From assembly GCA_017999915.1 (NCBI GenBank), contig JAGNKX010000006.1, positions 222,210 through 286,209 on the forward strand: 64,000 nt of DNA, read 5' to 3'. This DNA is from Spirochaetota bacterium (GTDB taxonomy: Bacteria > Spirochaetota > UBA4802 > UBA5550). A program made the position numbers and the translations under genes. Under the pieces are notes generated by a model. That model searched no databases and was not told the DNA's origin. It saw only the letters and a list, made by a program, of their open reading frames with translations. Shown in pieces: positions 37,137 through 46,071 of this stretch; position 1 is the first letter of the stretch; each line of letters opens with the position of its first letter.

Positions 37137-37778
37137 ATGGCTCTTTTTGACGACAAGGTCCGGCGGCAATTGAAGAATATACTCGACACCATGAAGGATG
37201 GCGTGCGTCTTCTTTATTTCACGCAGGAAATCGAATGCCAGGTCTGCGGCGATACGCGGAAGTTCGTGGAGGAAATCGGCTCCCTTGGCGGCAAGCTTGA
37301 GGTCGCAATCCATGATTTTGTCGCTGATGGCGCGCTGGCGGCGCGCTACGGAATCGACAAGATACCGGCGATAGTCCTGCTCGACGCAGGCGACAATGAC
37401 CGGGGCGTCAGGTTTTTCGGCCTTCCCGGCGGATACGAGATCAACTCCTTCATTGGCGCGATAATCGAGTTGTCCGGCAGAAGGGAGCCCCTCCCGGATG
37501 ATATCGCAAAGCGGGTGAAGGCGGTATCAAAGGATGTCCACATCCAGGTCTTCGTGAGCCTCGCCTGCCCCCTATGCCCATCGGCCGTGGCGACCGCCCA
37601 CAGGCTGGCAATGGAGAGCGACAGGATCAGGGCCGATATGATAGACGCGAATGCCTTCATGCCCCAGGCGATAAAGCATCATGTAACCGGCGTGCCGAAG
37701 ATCATTTTCAACGAAAAACTCGAGCTCGTGGGAGCCCATCCCGTGACGGCGTTTCTCGATACGATTGAAAAGCTCTGA
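37137..37778 (+). CDS. Two-domain thioredoxin-fold protein, AhpF-N/PDO-like
   Basis: A 213-residue protein with two thioredoxin-fold halves. The first has a CxxC in IECQVCGDT (about residue 35), the second in LACPLCPSA (about 144), together with cis-Pro-type segments (GIDKIPAIV and VTGVPKIIF). This matches protein disulfide oxidoreductases and the N-terminal part of AhpF. The start follows AAGGAGG. Coupled to the trxB-like gene, it probably carries electrons from NADPH to peroxiredoxins or other disulfide targets. Confidence 0.88.
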   Translation: MALFDDKVRRQLKNILDTMKDGVRLLYFTQEIECQVCGDTRKFVEEIGSLGGKLEVAIHDFVADGALAARYGIDKIPAIVLLDAGDNDRGVRFFGLPGGYEINSFIGAIIELSGRREPLPDDIAKRVKAVSKDVHIQVFVSLACPLCPSAVATAHRLAMESDRIRADMIDANAFMPQAIKHHVTGVPKIIFNEKLELVGAHPVTAFLDTIEKL

Positions 37779-37861
37779 GGCCCCGTGCGATCAACATTTG
37801 GCGCTTCTTTGTCGGATGTCGCGAATTATTGAAAGGGGCCGCTCCTGGCATATTAATGCTC

Positions 37862-38605
37862 TCAGACATTTGCCGCGTGTAATGCCGGCGACCCGCACAA
37901 TCCCGAAGAGCATTCCGATCTCATCCGCGCAATCTTCTTGTTCACCGTCCTTGGAATGAAGAGCCGGTAGACCAGTAACTTGATGGCATTAGGCCGGTTT
38001 TTATAGAGATCGGTCGCATAGTAATAACCGGGATCTTCCCAAACGCCATGATCCTCGACAACCGCATCCATCTGCACGAATTTTTCAGCATCCAGATTGA
38101 ATTCGGCGCTTGACTCGCCGCTGGAGCAGGAGATTGAATATCCGGTATCCCATCCGTTTTCCCTGAGCTTTTTCCTCCCTGCGAGATAGAAGGGCTGGTC
38201 ATTGATATACGAGTCTATTCGTATCCATTTACCGTCAACATGGACATCGATCCAGCTGTGAGACAGCAGGGGAGGGAGGAGCCGGTAAAAGATGCCGGTG
38301 AAGAGTCCAGCCTGAATTTCCTTTCTGATTAGAGAAAAATGAATACGTGCCGGTATGCTGACCGCTTTGCATAATGCCAGGAACAATGTTCCTTTATTAT
38401 TGCACTGGCCCATGCCGAGTTTAATGATTTCGGATGCCTTGATAATATCACCGTCTGCGGTGAAGCCGAAATCTATATCGTCCCTCACGTAGTAAAATAA
38501 TTTTTCAAGTTTGCCCCGAATCGTTGTTTCACCTCTGACAAGATCCGCCGCTTTTGATTTGACCATTGGATCGTCATAATCAGACAGAATCCGGATATTT
38601 TTCAT
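37862..38605 (-). CDS. Transglutaminase-like cysteine-protease-fold protein
   Basis: A 247-residue protein with a transglutaminase core: Cys in GMGQCNNKGTLFLALCKAVS (about 73), His in HSWIDVHVDGKWIRID (about 126) and a following Asp. The N-terminus has no signal peptide, so it is probably cytoplasmic. Members are often proteases or amidases rather than true transglutaminases; the target is unknown. The C-terminus ends in a Cys-containing tail. Confidence 0.8.
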   Translation of the reverse strand: MKNIRILSDYDDPMVKSKAADLVRGETTIRGKLEKLFYYVRDDIDFGFTADGDIIKASEIIKLGMGQCNNKGTLFLALCKAVSIPARIHFSLIRKEIQAGLFTGIFYRLLPPLLSHSWIDVHVDGKWIRIDSYINDQPFYLAGRKKLRENGWDTGYSISCSSGESSAEFNLDAEKFVQMDAVVEDHGVWEDPGYYYATDLYKNRPNAIKLLVYRLFIPRTVNKKIARMRSECSSGLCGSPALHAANV

Positions 38606-38645
38606 AATTGTTCCTCCAAGAAGATTTTACTCAATTATGAAAATA

Positions 38646-39437
38646 TCAATCACTGCTAATTATGACTTGAATGAACCTGCTGTTTTTATAATTTTTAAAT
38701 ATTCTGAGGAGGGTAACGCCGAACATTTTTTTAAATGTCCTGCTTAAATGCGCGGAATCCGAGAATCCCGCTTCATGGGCGGCGTCGGTAAATGAAATGC
38801 CAGTGGTTATCAGTCTCAGCGCGTCCCGCAGACGGCACCAGAGCAGGTATTGCCGTATGGGTATTCCGACCTCCTCGGAAAAAAGATGCATGAGCCTGCT
38901 TTCTGAAATGCCGACGGATTCCGCCAATTCCCGTATCGGGGCTTTTTTTTCATGAAGATTACTTATCCTTTCGATAACATGCTGAATTTTTTCATTGATA
39001 CATACGCCCGGTCTGTCATTGCAGGCGAGACCGTCGACAATACGATTGAATAAAGTTTCTGCCTCAGTACATGCAGTGGGATTTCGGATTAATTTTTCCA
39101 GGTCCCGCAGGTGCGGCGCAAGCAGGGCCCTGTCAATTTCGCGGAGGCCGGTATCCCGCAAGTGGTTCTTCCTGATAAGCCGTGCCGCATCCGATTCTGA
39201 ATCCAGGAGAAGAATCGCGACCCAGTTGTCACCGGCATCGAGCTGATGATCCCTGTCGGCGTCCAGTATCAGCGCGAGCGTTTCATGCCATGTATTGCCG
39301 TATTTGAATCTGAATGGACCGCCCAGGGAAACAAGTACCTGCACAAGGTGGTGGCGGTGCACCTCGGTATCTGTCGATTTCCCCAGGAAGAGAACGTTGT
39401 AATGGAAAAAATAGAGTATCAACTTTGTTTCTGACAT
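38646..39437 (-). CDS. AraC-family transcriptional regulator
   Basis: A 263-residue regulator with the AraC-type double HTH at the C-terminus (about 165-260: IRELAESVGISESRLMHLFS and SFTDAAHEAGFSDSAHLSRT). The N-terminal half is a cupin-like sensing domain (HRHHLVQVLVSLGGPF). The ATG at 39437 is preferred to an upstream TTG. It precedes the transglutaminase-like gene on the same strand by about 40 bp and may regulate it. Confidence 0.85.
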   Translation of the reverse strand: MSETKLILYFFHYNVLFLGKSTDTEVHRHHLVQVLVSLGGPFRFKYGNTWHETLALILDADRDHQLDAGDNWVAILLLDSESDAARLIRKNHLRDTGLREIDRALLAPHLRDLEKLIRNPTACTEAETLFNRIVDGLACNDRPGVCINEKIQHVIERISNLHEKKAPIRELAESVGISESRLMHLFSEEVGIPIRQYLLWCRLRDALRLITTGISFTDAAHEAGFSDSAHLSRTFKKMFGVTLLRIFKNYKNSRFIQVIISSD

Positions 39438-39559
39438 ATTAAATGATTCAGCCTTGTAATTTCCGGGATTTTTCAATCATTATTTATATTGTCCGGTTAT
39501 TGTGGGAAGCGGAATGCGTCATTTTTTAATATACCGGATAACAGGAACGCCTGATTGAT

Positions 39560-40210
39560 TCAGCTAGGCTTTCCTTTCGTTTCATCAAGGATGCTATGAG
39601 AGAATAAAGCAATATGTATTCCATGTTTTTTTAGAATCTTTTGGATCTCCGATATGAACAACCCTTTTTGGCTAACAAGACATGTTTTATACATTTGATC
39701 ATTCATCTGATTTCTGTCAACTGCCTCGGGAGTCAATGAGGCAAAAAAATCAAAAGACTTTCCCATGTCCAGGCTGGCATTGACGCCGCAGGAGGGGGAG
39801 CCGTCTATGCCGACTATCCCTATTATCTGGAAACCGGATTTATGATAATCAATCAGATTTCTCACGGTGTTTCGTGCGATCCGCTTATACATGAATTTTG
39901 TATAAAAAATAAATAACGGGAGCAGGATAATCCGAAATTTATAGAAAAGGCCTGGTTTTGAGCCAAAACCAAGCCACATATATTTTTTCAAGACGCCTCC
40001 CCATGCTTGTTGTTCCGGGCATGGCATTTGAACGATTCCGTAACCCTTATCAAGGGCGGTTTCGATTATACCCGGTACGATGCCTTTGTAAAAGGCCCCT
40101 CCCATATATCTCGTGTTTTGATTCAACATGCAATGAGATAGTATTATGATCTTGTTGCTTCGTTCATCGGCCAGTTTATTTCTTAATTCATTTAACAAGT
40201 GTTTATTCAT
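39560..40210 (-). CDS. TudS/DUF523-related protein
   Basis: A 216-residue protein. The pattern HCMLNQNTR, QMPCPEQQAWGG and DGSPSCGV matches the cysteine layout of DUF523/TudS proteins, in which three cysteines hold an iron-sulfur cluster used to remove sulfur from thio-bases. A hydrophobic stretch (RIILLPLFIFYTKFMY) is unusual and may anchor it to the membrane. An in-frame TTG lies upstream, but ATG at 40210 follows GAGGAT. It is separated by 28 bp from the hydrolase gene on the same strand. Confidence 0.7.
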   Translation of the reverse strand: MNKHLLNELRNKLADERSNKIIILSHCMLNQNTRYMGGAFYKGIVPGIIETALDKGYGIVQMPCPEQQAWGGVLKKYMWLGFGSKPGLFYKFRIILLPLFIFYTKFMYKRIARNTVRNLIDYHKSGFQIIGIVGIDGSPSCGVNASLDMGKSFDFFASLTPEAVDRNQMNDQMYKTCLVSQKGLFISEIQKILKKHGIHIALFSHSILDETKGKPS

Positions 40211-40238
40211 GGGAATCCTCAATTGATATTTGTGCTGT

Positions 40239-41405
40239 TTATTTTATTTCTGAATGCTCCCTGATCCAGCGTGTCATGTATTGAAGCACCAGCGGTATGT
40301 TGCCAAAACTGACATGGTTTTCCCCGTGTTCATGCTTTGTGAATATTCTCCCGGTAAACGACCTGACATTGACAAGTTTCCGCGCCTGTATGAAAAAATC
40401 TCCGGCTGGAATGAAATGGTCATGGGTGCTGCCGATCAACAGAAAATCCTGCCGGACCAGGTGTGAAATGTTTTTCATGGAATATAGCTTGAGCTTTTTA
40501 AAATATTCATAAGGACTTTTCGCTCCCAGAACGCTCATTCCATGCTCAATCCCCCATTTTGCATAGGTATCTTTTCTCATTTTTATCCGGGATATGGCAT
40601 TCACAATAAATGATGCTTTCAGTGGAAGCAGTAACTTGAGCATGATTTCCAATAATTTCCCTCGGCGTGATACAACAACATCAAAGAAATCATACATGAC
40701 TCCCCAGGCGATGATTCGCTTGACCCGATGTTCGAATGCTCCCGCACGCGGGGCGAGATAACCGCCCAGGGAAAGACCGATAAGGGTGACATTGTCAAGG
40801 CTGAAATAGTCCAGCACCGCTTTCACCGGCTTTTCCCATTCATGGGTCATCGGCAGTTTGCCTGAATAAAGGGCGTCCCCCTGTCCCGGCCCCTCGAAGA
40901 TGTATAACTCAAGGCCCGCATTGCGGAAAAAGTGAACCATGGGAATGAGCTCCTCTTTCAATGAATCATATCCGAGATGAGCCACAACGATGTTTGTTTC
41001 GCCATCCTTCTTCGCCGGTTTGGAATGCCATACCGGAATAAACCCGCCTTCATAAGGAACCTTTATTTCCCGGATGATCCCCGATGTGAAGTCATGCCCG
41101 TATAATTCATTTATGAGCGCCTTGTATGAAGCATACGTGGCGTTCTTGTTGGGGTCACCCGGTGAAATATAAAAATTCGCCGCGCGGTAATAGGCGGAAG
41201 CCTGGAGCGCGCGTTTTCCGGCTTCCGCTTTCTTTGCCAGTCTCATGAACTCATTTATCCAATCATCGAGGGTCTTAATCCCGGCAGAAACCTCTTTTAT
41301 TTCTTCAAGGTCTCCCCCGTTTATTGAATAGATTCGGTTGAACTGGTAATTCATGTTCGGCTCCTCGTGGAAGAAATGGGTTCCTATTCTTGGCTCTTTT
41401 TTCAT
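40239..41405 (-). CDS. Alpha/beta hydrolase, possible esterase
   Basis: A 388-residue hydrolase. The nucleophile elbow is GLSLGGYLAPRAG (about 212), the oxyanion region is VAHLGYDS, and the acid and His are probably in STHDHFIPAGD and HEHGENHVSFG. The layout resembles FrsA/DUF1100-like esterases with an N-terminal helical cap. ATG at 41405 stands seven bases from AGGAGG and is used rather than the ATG six bases earlier. An operator of the GTTTAG type lies just upstream, and the marR-type gene precedes it. Confidence 0.85.
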   Translation of the reverse strand: MKKEPRIGTHFFHEEPNMNYQFNRIYSINGGDLEEIKEVSAGIKTLDDWINEFMRLAKKAEAGKRALQASAYYRAANFYISPGDPNKNATYASYKALINELYGHDFTSGIIREIKVPYEGGFIPVWHSKPAKKDGETNIVVAHLGYDSLKEELIPMVHFFRNAGLELYIFEGPGQGDALYSGKLPMTHEWEKPVKAVLDYFSLDNVTLIGLSLGGYLAPRAGAFEHRVKRIIAWGVMYDFFDVVVSRRGKLLEIMLKLLLPLKASFIVNAISRIKMRKDTYAKWGIEHGMSVLGAKSPYEYFKKLKLYSMKNISHLVRQDFLLIGSTHDHFIPAGDFFIQARKLVNVRSFTGRIFTKHEHGENHVSFGNIPLVLQYMTRWIREHSEIK

Positions 41406-41440
41406 ATGCATACCTCCTGGTGGATTATATTTGCAAAATA

Positions 41441-41455
41441 GTATAGCAGCTAAAC
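41441..41455. promoter_or_regulatory. Candidate MarR operator upstream of the hydrolase
   Basis: GTATAG-CAG-CTAAAC, 36 bases before the hydrolase start. It shares the GTWTAG-N3-CTAAAC pattern with the sites before the MerB-like selenoprotein gene and with the site before marR at 41956. Confidence 0.6.
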
Positions 41456-41471
41456 TAAAAGATAAAAAAAA

Positions 41472-41948
41472 TCAGCCGGCAGATCCCAGGGTCAGATATG
41501 AATCGACATGTTCTTCAATGGTGCCCAGCATTTGCCGGAACTGTTCAACCTGTTTTGGCGTAATGTCGGCCGCTTTTGCGATCAGGCTGCGATCCATTTC
41601 TTCGTGAAGGTGTACATGGGAATCAAATGCCTTGCGGCCCTTTGCGGTAAGAGTGAGAATTCTTTCTTTTCCTGAATCGACGCTCCGGTTTTTTGTCACA
41701 TATCCTTTCCGGGATAGCTTGCCCACAACCTGCGATACCGCGCCCTTGGTGACCCCGAACAGCCCGCACAATTCTGTCACGGTAGCTTTCCTCATTTTGC
41801 CGATCAGATCGATTGTGTGTATCTCGGTCGGGTACAATAAATCTCCTGTTCCGAAATCAAGTGGCTGTTTGATCAGTTTATTGAATTTGTTCGTCAGCCT
41901 GATGAAATCGACCATCATTTCCCTGACTATTTTTTTATCGAGTGCCAT
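41472..41948 (-). CDS. MarR-family regulator
   Basis: A 158-residue winged-helix regulator. Helices about 60-85 (ATVTELCGLFGVTKGAVSQV) and wing KNRSVDSGKERILTLTAKG. It resembles the MarR protein at 21514-21966 in its recognition helix, where GVTKGAVSQ is identical. It lies upstream of the hydrolase on the same strand, with operators in front of each, suggesting control of itself and of the hydrolase. Confidence 0.9.
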   Translation of the reverse strand: MALDKKIVREMMVDFIRLTNKFNKLIKQPLDFGTGDLLYPTEIHTIDLIGKMRKATVTELCGLFGVTKGAVSQVVGKLSRKGYVTKNRSVDSGKERILTLTAKGRKAFDSHVHLHEEMDRSLIAKAADITPKQVEQFRQMLGTIEEHVDSYLTLGSAG

Positions 41949-41955
41949 GAAAATA

Positions 41956-41970
41956 GTATAGCTACTAAAC
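41956..41970. promoter_or_regulatory. Candidate MarR operator upstream of marR
   Basis: GTATAG-CTA-CTAAAC, eight bases before the marR start at 41948. Matches the pattern found before the hydrolase and the MerB-like gene, consistent with autoregulation. Confidence 0.6.
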
Positions 41971-42069
41971 CATAAATTGTCAAGTGGAAATGTATATTTT
42001 TTTCTTCGATATGAGTTTTTATGTTCGGTTTCTGGATAGTCAACATTGATAATACTTTTCCCTAATTAT

Positions 42070-42165
42070 GGCGGAATCGTCAATCCCGCCTTTTTTACAT
42101 TCTGGCATGCAGGTGAGACGGGACTCAAGCTGTTGGACACTTCTTTGGTTAATGTTATCAGCCCA
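42070..42165. repeat. Dispersed hairpin-tail repeat, tail type A
   Basis: A degenerate GGCGGA/TCCCGCC hairpin is followed by TTCTGGCATGCAGGTGAGAC, then GGGACTCAAGCTGTTGGACA and CTTCTTTGGTTAATG. The same tail appears near 46530, 61510, 62800 and 63970. A stronger terminator stands directly after it. Confidence 0.7.
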
Positions 42166-42168
42166 TTG

Positions 42169-42198
42169 AAAAAGCCCCCGCAACTGCGAGGGCTTTTT
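42169..42198. terminator. Strong intrinsic terminator
   Basis: AAAAAGCCC and GGGCTTTTT enclose an inner CGC/GCG stem with an AACT loop. A-rich and T-rich flanks make it effective in both directions. It lies 70 bp after the peroxiredoxin stop on the minus strand. Confidence 0.8.
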
Positions 42199-42268
42199 CG
42201 ATTAAACCGAGAACCAACCTAAGACGGTTTCCTGGATAATGATGATGCGTCTAAACTGCCGTCATTTC

Positions 42269-43066
42269 CTACTTCCCGGTATCGATTTTATTGATCGGCA
42301 GCTTTTTAAAACAGAAAAACCAGTCGTAGCACGTGGTGTCGGCGCTCTTTTTCTCAACGCGCTCTTTTGCGGATCCGCAGGAGCCCGGAGGCGGGACTAT
42401 AACATCATCACCGGGCTGCCAATCGGCGGGCGTGGCCACTCCCTCCTTGTCGGCCGTCTGCATGGCGATGAGGAGCCGCTTTATTTCCTGAAAATTACGC
42501 CCGTTGGAAAGCGGGTAGTAAATCAGGGCGCGAACCTTGCCTTTCGGGTCGATATAGAATACGGCGCGGACGGCCTTCGTGTCGCTGGCACCCGGCTGCA
42601 GCATGCCGTACTTTTTCGCGACTTCCATCTTGAGGTCGGCGATGAGCGGGAATGTCACCTCGATATTGGCCATATCCTTGTACTTGACCTTCTCCTTGAT
42701 CGTCCGCAGCCACGCGATATGGCTGTAAATGCTGTCAATGGAAAGGCCCACCAGCTCGGTATTGAGCGCCTTGAATTCTTTCATCATTTTGGCGAATGTC
42801 ATGAACTCGGTGGTGCACACGGGCGTGAAATCGGCTGGGTGGCTGAAAAGGATAACCCACTTGCCCTTATAATCCTCCGGGAATTTGATGGTGCCCTGGG
42901 TCGTTTCCGCCACAAACGAAGGCGCCGGTGAGCCGATGAGCGGCACGGTTGAGGTTTCCTGACGGGACCCTGCAGAAGGCGCGGTTTGTTCGTTCTTCCC
43001 GCAGCCCGGAATCGTTAGGGCCGATGCAGCTAAAATCAGCATAATAATAGCATTACGCCTTAACAT
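42269..43066 (-). CDS. Exported Prx6-type peroxiredoxin lipoprotein
   Basis: A 265-residue thiol peroxidase. The N-terminus is a signal peptide with lipobox Cys in ALTIPGCGK (about residue 22). The peroxidatic Cys lies in ADFTPVCTTEFM (about 84), and the C-terminal extension with PADWQPGDDVIVPPP is typical of the Prx6/1-Cys group. A GSCGS follows, with further cysteines at the very end. An exported peroxiredoxin would need a periplasmic reductant. A half-site of the MarR-type motif (GTTTAGTAG) is 17 bp before the start. Confidence 0.88.
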   Translation of the reverse strand: MLRRNAIIMLILAASALTIPGCGKNEQTAPSAGSRQETSTVPLIGSPAPSFVAETTQGTIKFPEDYKGKWVILFSHPADFTPVCTTEFMTFAKMMKEFKALNTELVGLSIDSIYSHIAWLRTIKEKVKYKDMANIEVTFPLIADLKMEVAKKYGMLQPGASDTKAVRAVFYIDPKGKVRALIYYPLSNGRNFQEIKRLLIAMQTADKEGVATPADWQPGDDVIVPPPGSCGSAKERVEKKSADTTCYDWFFCFKKLPINKIDTGK

Positions 43067-43409
43067 AATAAGCCTCCTATTAGTTTAGTAGTTTTAGGAT
43101 AATTTAAATATGGAAAATTAAGTAATTTAGATGATACTTATATTATTGGCTTTCGTCAACTGTTCCCGCTCGTTTTTAATGATTTTTTGTAATTAATTCA
43201 ACTTTTTTAGCGTAATATCACAGGGGGATTCAATTGTATCATATCAGGTCAAGAAAGGCCGGTGCGACACCGAAATCGCCTGGAGCCGCAGAAAGGACCA
43301 CTATGGGCCTTTCAGGTGCTCCCGAGCCGACAGAAACGATCTGACCTGCCTGAGAGGCCGGACTGCCGGCTCGAGAATTTCGACAGACACATCACTGTGC
43401 GGATAACTA
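43067..43409. other. Intergenic stretch before the peroxiredoxin gene
   Basis: A 343-bp gap. The first 60 bp hold the probable promoter of the peroxiredoxin. A GC-rich block (about 43255-43385) stands out from the AT-rich surroundings. On the minus strand it reads open for about 50 codons (VVLSAAPGDFGVAPAFLDLI) with no start codon, so it may be a remnant of an old gene. No function can be given. Confidence 0.35.
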
Positions 43410-43715
43410 TTATCTGTTCCTGCCTTTACCCTGGCCAGTTCCACGGCCCTTGCCTGAACAGAATTCTTCCATTGTCAGGAATCCATCCTTATTGGCATCC
43501 CGGGATTTAAAAATTTCATCGGCGTTGCCTCTGCGGTGCTTTACGGCCCTGAACTCCTGCATGCTTACTTTTCCATCATTATCTGTATCCATGGCTTTAA
43601 AGTTTTCCTGGCATCTCAGATAAGGCCTTTCATTCTTCTGGGCAAAAACAACACCCGAGCTGAGGAACATAACGACAGACATAAGAACTATAAGATATGT
43701 TCTTAACTTGTTCAT
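43410..43715 (-). CDS. Exported EF-hand protein
   Basis: A 101-residue protein with a signal peptide (about 1-25) and two EF-hand loops: DTDNDGKVSMQEF and DANKDGFLTMEEF. The Asp and Glu spacing fits calcium binding. The C-terminus is basic and glycine-rich (GRGTGQGKGRNR). Such small periplasmic EF-hand proteins are of unknown role, perhaps calcium buffering. Confidence 0.8.
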   Translation of the reverse strand: MNKLRTYLIVLMSVVMFLSSGVVFAQKNERPYLRCQENFKAMDTDNDGKVSMQEFRAVKHRRGNADEIFKSRDANKDGFLTMEEFCSGKGRGTGQGKGRNR

Positions 43716-44075
43716 AAAATATTCTCCTTCTGGTTATAATTGTTTTTCTTTAAATATATGGGCGTAAGACCCAAGATTTATGGAATAGTTCCATTAAAAT
43801 ATATTTTTTTATAAATTTTGAAATAAATTATTACTGCAGGGTTTTTTCAGATTGGCGGATGGCTTTGCCGGGTTGCTGTAATTCATGGGCGTCAAGACCA
43901 CTGCCATGTGCCATCATCAAAGGTTAGAAGGCAACATGACATTTGGAATTAAAACTCGCTGTTATTTGGCAATGTAGAACATTTCGGATGCAATAATATT
44001 GATGAAAAAAGGTTTTGACTTTATTTCTGGTAACATTGAGTATTATTCTACTAATCATTCTCGTGGGGAAGAATT
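43716..44075. other. Intergenic stretch between EF-hand and octaheme cytochrome genes
   Basis: 360 bp between divergent genes, containing their promoters. A TTGACT at about 44014 is a candidate -35 for the cytochrome gene. No repeat of the hairpin family and no gene were seen. Confidence 0.35.
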
Positions 44076-45500
44076 ATGAAACATGGTATTGCTATCATTA
44101 TGATTATTACCTGTGTATTTTTTTCAGCCAGGGAGATTTTTACAGCTGAAAAGACCCCTCCCCATCATGAAATAAGCGGGGATTTTAAAAACCCGCAGGA
44201 TGTAACGCGGCAATGCCTCGAATGCCATCCCGAAGCCGGCGATCAGATATTGCAGTCAAGGCACTGGAAATGGCAGGATAAAAAGACAATTAAAAGAGGT
44301 AATGCATATATATCAGCAGGTAAAATCAACATACTGAATAATTTCTGCATAGCTCTAACGTCCAACTGGCCGCGGTGTACCAGTTGTCATGCGGGCTATG
44401 GCTGGAAAGACAAAAAGTTTGATTTTGCCGACAGGAATAATATCGACTGCTTGGTGTGCCATGACACCACCGGCTTATATGAAAAGCTTCCTACCGGTTC
44501 CGGCTATCCGGCACGGGAAAAAACAATAATCGAAAACAAGACGTATAATCCGCCCGACTATCTGACCATCGCGAGAAAGGCGGGGAAATCAAGCAGAAAG
44601 AATTGCGGTACCTGTCATTTCTTCGGGGGCGGCGGAGACGCGGTAAAGCACGGGAACATTGATTCGACCCTGCTCAACCCTGACAGGGACAGCGATGTTC
44701 ACATGGGCAGAAAAAATTATAATTGTTCAAAATGTCATTATCGCACCAACCATGTGTTTGTCGGCAAAATGCACGGTTCGCGAGCCACCGGCGGTAATAA
44801 CATGGGCTGCAATTCCTGTCATTCCGGCAACGTGCATAAAAACGCGGCTATCAACAGGCATATGGCCCATGTGGCATGCCAGACGTGCCATATACCGCTT
44901 TATGCAACGGCAAAACCGACAAAGACCTGGTGGGACTGGTCGGTTGCTGGTCAGGACCGGGCGGACATTAAAAAAGAGCACGGGATGCCCACCTATGATA
45001 AAAAGAAGGGTGAATTTAAATGGGTGAAGAACGCAGTGCCGGTCTATCTCTGGTCCGATGGCAGTCAGGATATCACTGTTGAAGGCGACAAGATTAAAAA
45101 ACCCGGCAAGGAATTCATCCTCAACTGGCAGAACGGCGCCATCAAGGATAAGAATTCAAGGATTATGCCCTTCAAGGTCATGAAGGGTAAGCAGGCCTAT
45201 GATGTGAAGAACGGTTATATACTCATTCCCAAGCTCTTCGGGCCAGGAGGCTACTGGGCTACATATGATTGGAATAAATCATTTATAGAAGGAATGAAAG
45301 CGGCTGATTTGCCCTATTCAGGCTCCTATGACTGGATAGTGACGGTAATGTATTGGCCCGTCAACCACATGGTGCCGCCAAAGGAAAAAGCACTTCAGTG
45401 CAACGATTGTCACGGGAAAAACGGCCGCCTTGACTGGAAGGCCCTCGGATACAAGAGTGACCCGAAAAAGAGCGGCGGCAGATTTAAAAAACAGAGATAA
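44076..45500 (+). CDS. Octaheme c-type cytochrome, tetrathionate reductase (OTR)-like
   Basis: A periplasmic multihaem protein of 474 residues with a signal peptide (about 1-23). Eight CxxCH haem sites are visible: CLECH, CTSCH, CLVCH, CGTCH, CSKCH, CNSCH, CQTCH and CNDCH. The length, spacing and C-terminal segment (YDWIVTVMYWPVNHMV) match octaheme tetrathionate reductase-like cytochromes, which reduce tetrathionate, and in vitro nitrite and hydroxylamine. The native substrate is often unknown. No quinol-oxidising partner is adjacent, so the electron donor is unclear. Confidence 0.9.
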   Translation: MKHGIAIIMIITCVFFSAREIFTAEKTPPHHEISGDFKNPQDVTRQCLECHPEAGDQILQSRHWKWQDKKTIKRGNAYISAGKINILNNFCIALTSNWPRCTSCHAGYGWKDKKFDFADRNNIDCLVCHDTTGLYEKLPTGSGYPAREKTIIENKTYNPPDYLTIARKAGKSSRKNCGTCHFFGGGGDAVKHGNIDSTLLNPDRDSDVHMGRKNYNCSKCHYRTNHVFVGKMHGSRATGGNNMGCNSCHSGNVHKNAAINRHMAHVACQTCHIPLYATAKPTKTWWDWSVAGQDRADIKKEHGMPTYDKKKGEFKWVKNAVPVYLWSDGSQDITVEGDKIKKPGKEFILNWQNGAIKDKNSRIMPFKVMKGKQAYDVKNGYILIPKLFGPGGYWATYDWNKSFIEGMKAADLPYSGSYDWIVTVMYWPVNHMVPPKEKALQCNDCHGKNGRLDWKALGYKSDPKKSGGRFKKQR

Positions 45501-45509
45501 TAAAAATGA

Positions 45510-45613
45510 AAAAGGCGGGGTCGTGCAGCCCCGCCTTTTCACGTTCTGGCATGCAGGCAATCAGGGACGATTTTCGAACTCGGTGGTAGAGGAGATTTTG
45601 CTGGAAATAATGA
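45510..45613. repeat. Dispersed hairpin-tail repeat, tail type B
   Basis: AAAAGGCGGGG/CCCCGCCTTTT hairpin (45510-45539), a likely terminator for the cytochrome gene, then CGTTCTGGCATGCAGGCAATC, AGGGACGATTTTCGAACTCGG and GAGATTTTGCTGGAA. The same type B tail follows the hairpin at 60711-60812. It forms one boundary of the first VapBC module. Confidence 0.75.
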
Positions 45614-45670
45614 TCTGGATTGCAGGAAATAAGTTAAATTCTGAAAAATAATGCTCTGGAAATCATTTTT

Positions 45671-46066
45671 TTATAGCGCAATTAATTTCAGTTTTGAGTG
45701 CTTGGCAATAATATCGAAATCCCGGTCCCTGTGAAGTAGTGGCAGACCATTTTTGATTGCCGCATGCGCTATCAGGCAATCCAGGCTTTTTCTGATCGTG
45801 ACTCCTTTTTTCTTGAGAGAGCGGTACAGGTCGGATGCTCCAATTGCATCCGGTACCGGTTCCTCTATGACAAAATTATACGACAGGAGAATATCCTGTA
45901 CTTCGTCGTGATCTTTATCTGACCGGAACCCCTGCAGGATTTCCATGAGTATTATTGAATGCATGAATATGGTTTTGTCGGATTCTATGGAGTCAGCAAG
46001 GTATTCACTCTGCCTGTTCTGAATGCCATTAAAAAAATCTATCCATACTGATGTATCAACGATCAA
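45671..46066 (-). CDS. vapC: VapC-type PIN-domain toxin
   Basis: A 131-residue RNase toxin of type II toxin-antitoxin systems. The PIN acidic residues appear as Asp in MIVDTSVW (residue 3), Glu in ILMEILQGF, and Asp in RKSLDCLIAHAAI and HRDRDFD. The start codon is TTG. VapB is encoded directly upstream, five bases away. The module sits between two copies of the dispersed repeat. Confidence 0.88.
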   Translation of the reverse strand: MIVDTSVWIDFFNGIQNRQSEYLADSIESDKTIFMHSIILMEILQGFRSDKDHDEVQDILLSYNFVIEEPVPDAIGASDLYRSLKKKGVTIRKSLDCLIAHAAIKNGLPLLHRDRDFDIIAKHSKLKLIAL

Positions 46067-46071
46067 TCGGC

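Noticed and set aside
43255..43385. GC-rich block before the peroxiredoxin gene as a cobalamin-type riboswitch.
   Set aside because: The conserved boxes of that class are not visible; the block is left unassigned.
45540..45613. Type A/B tails as degenerate tRNA 3' ends.
   Set aside because: A T-arm-like TTCGAA occurs in tail B, but no acceptor or anticodon arm can be built, so no tRNA is called.
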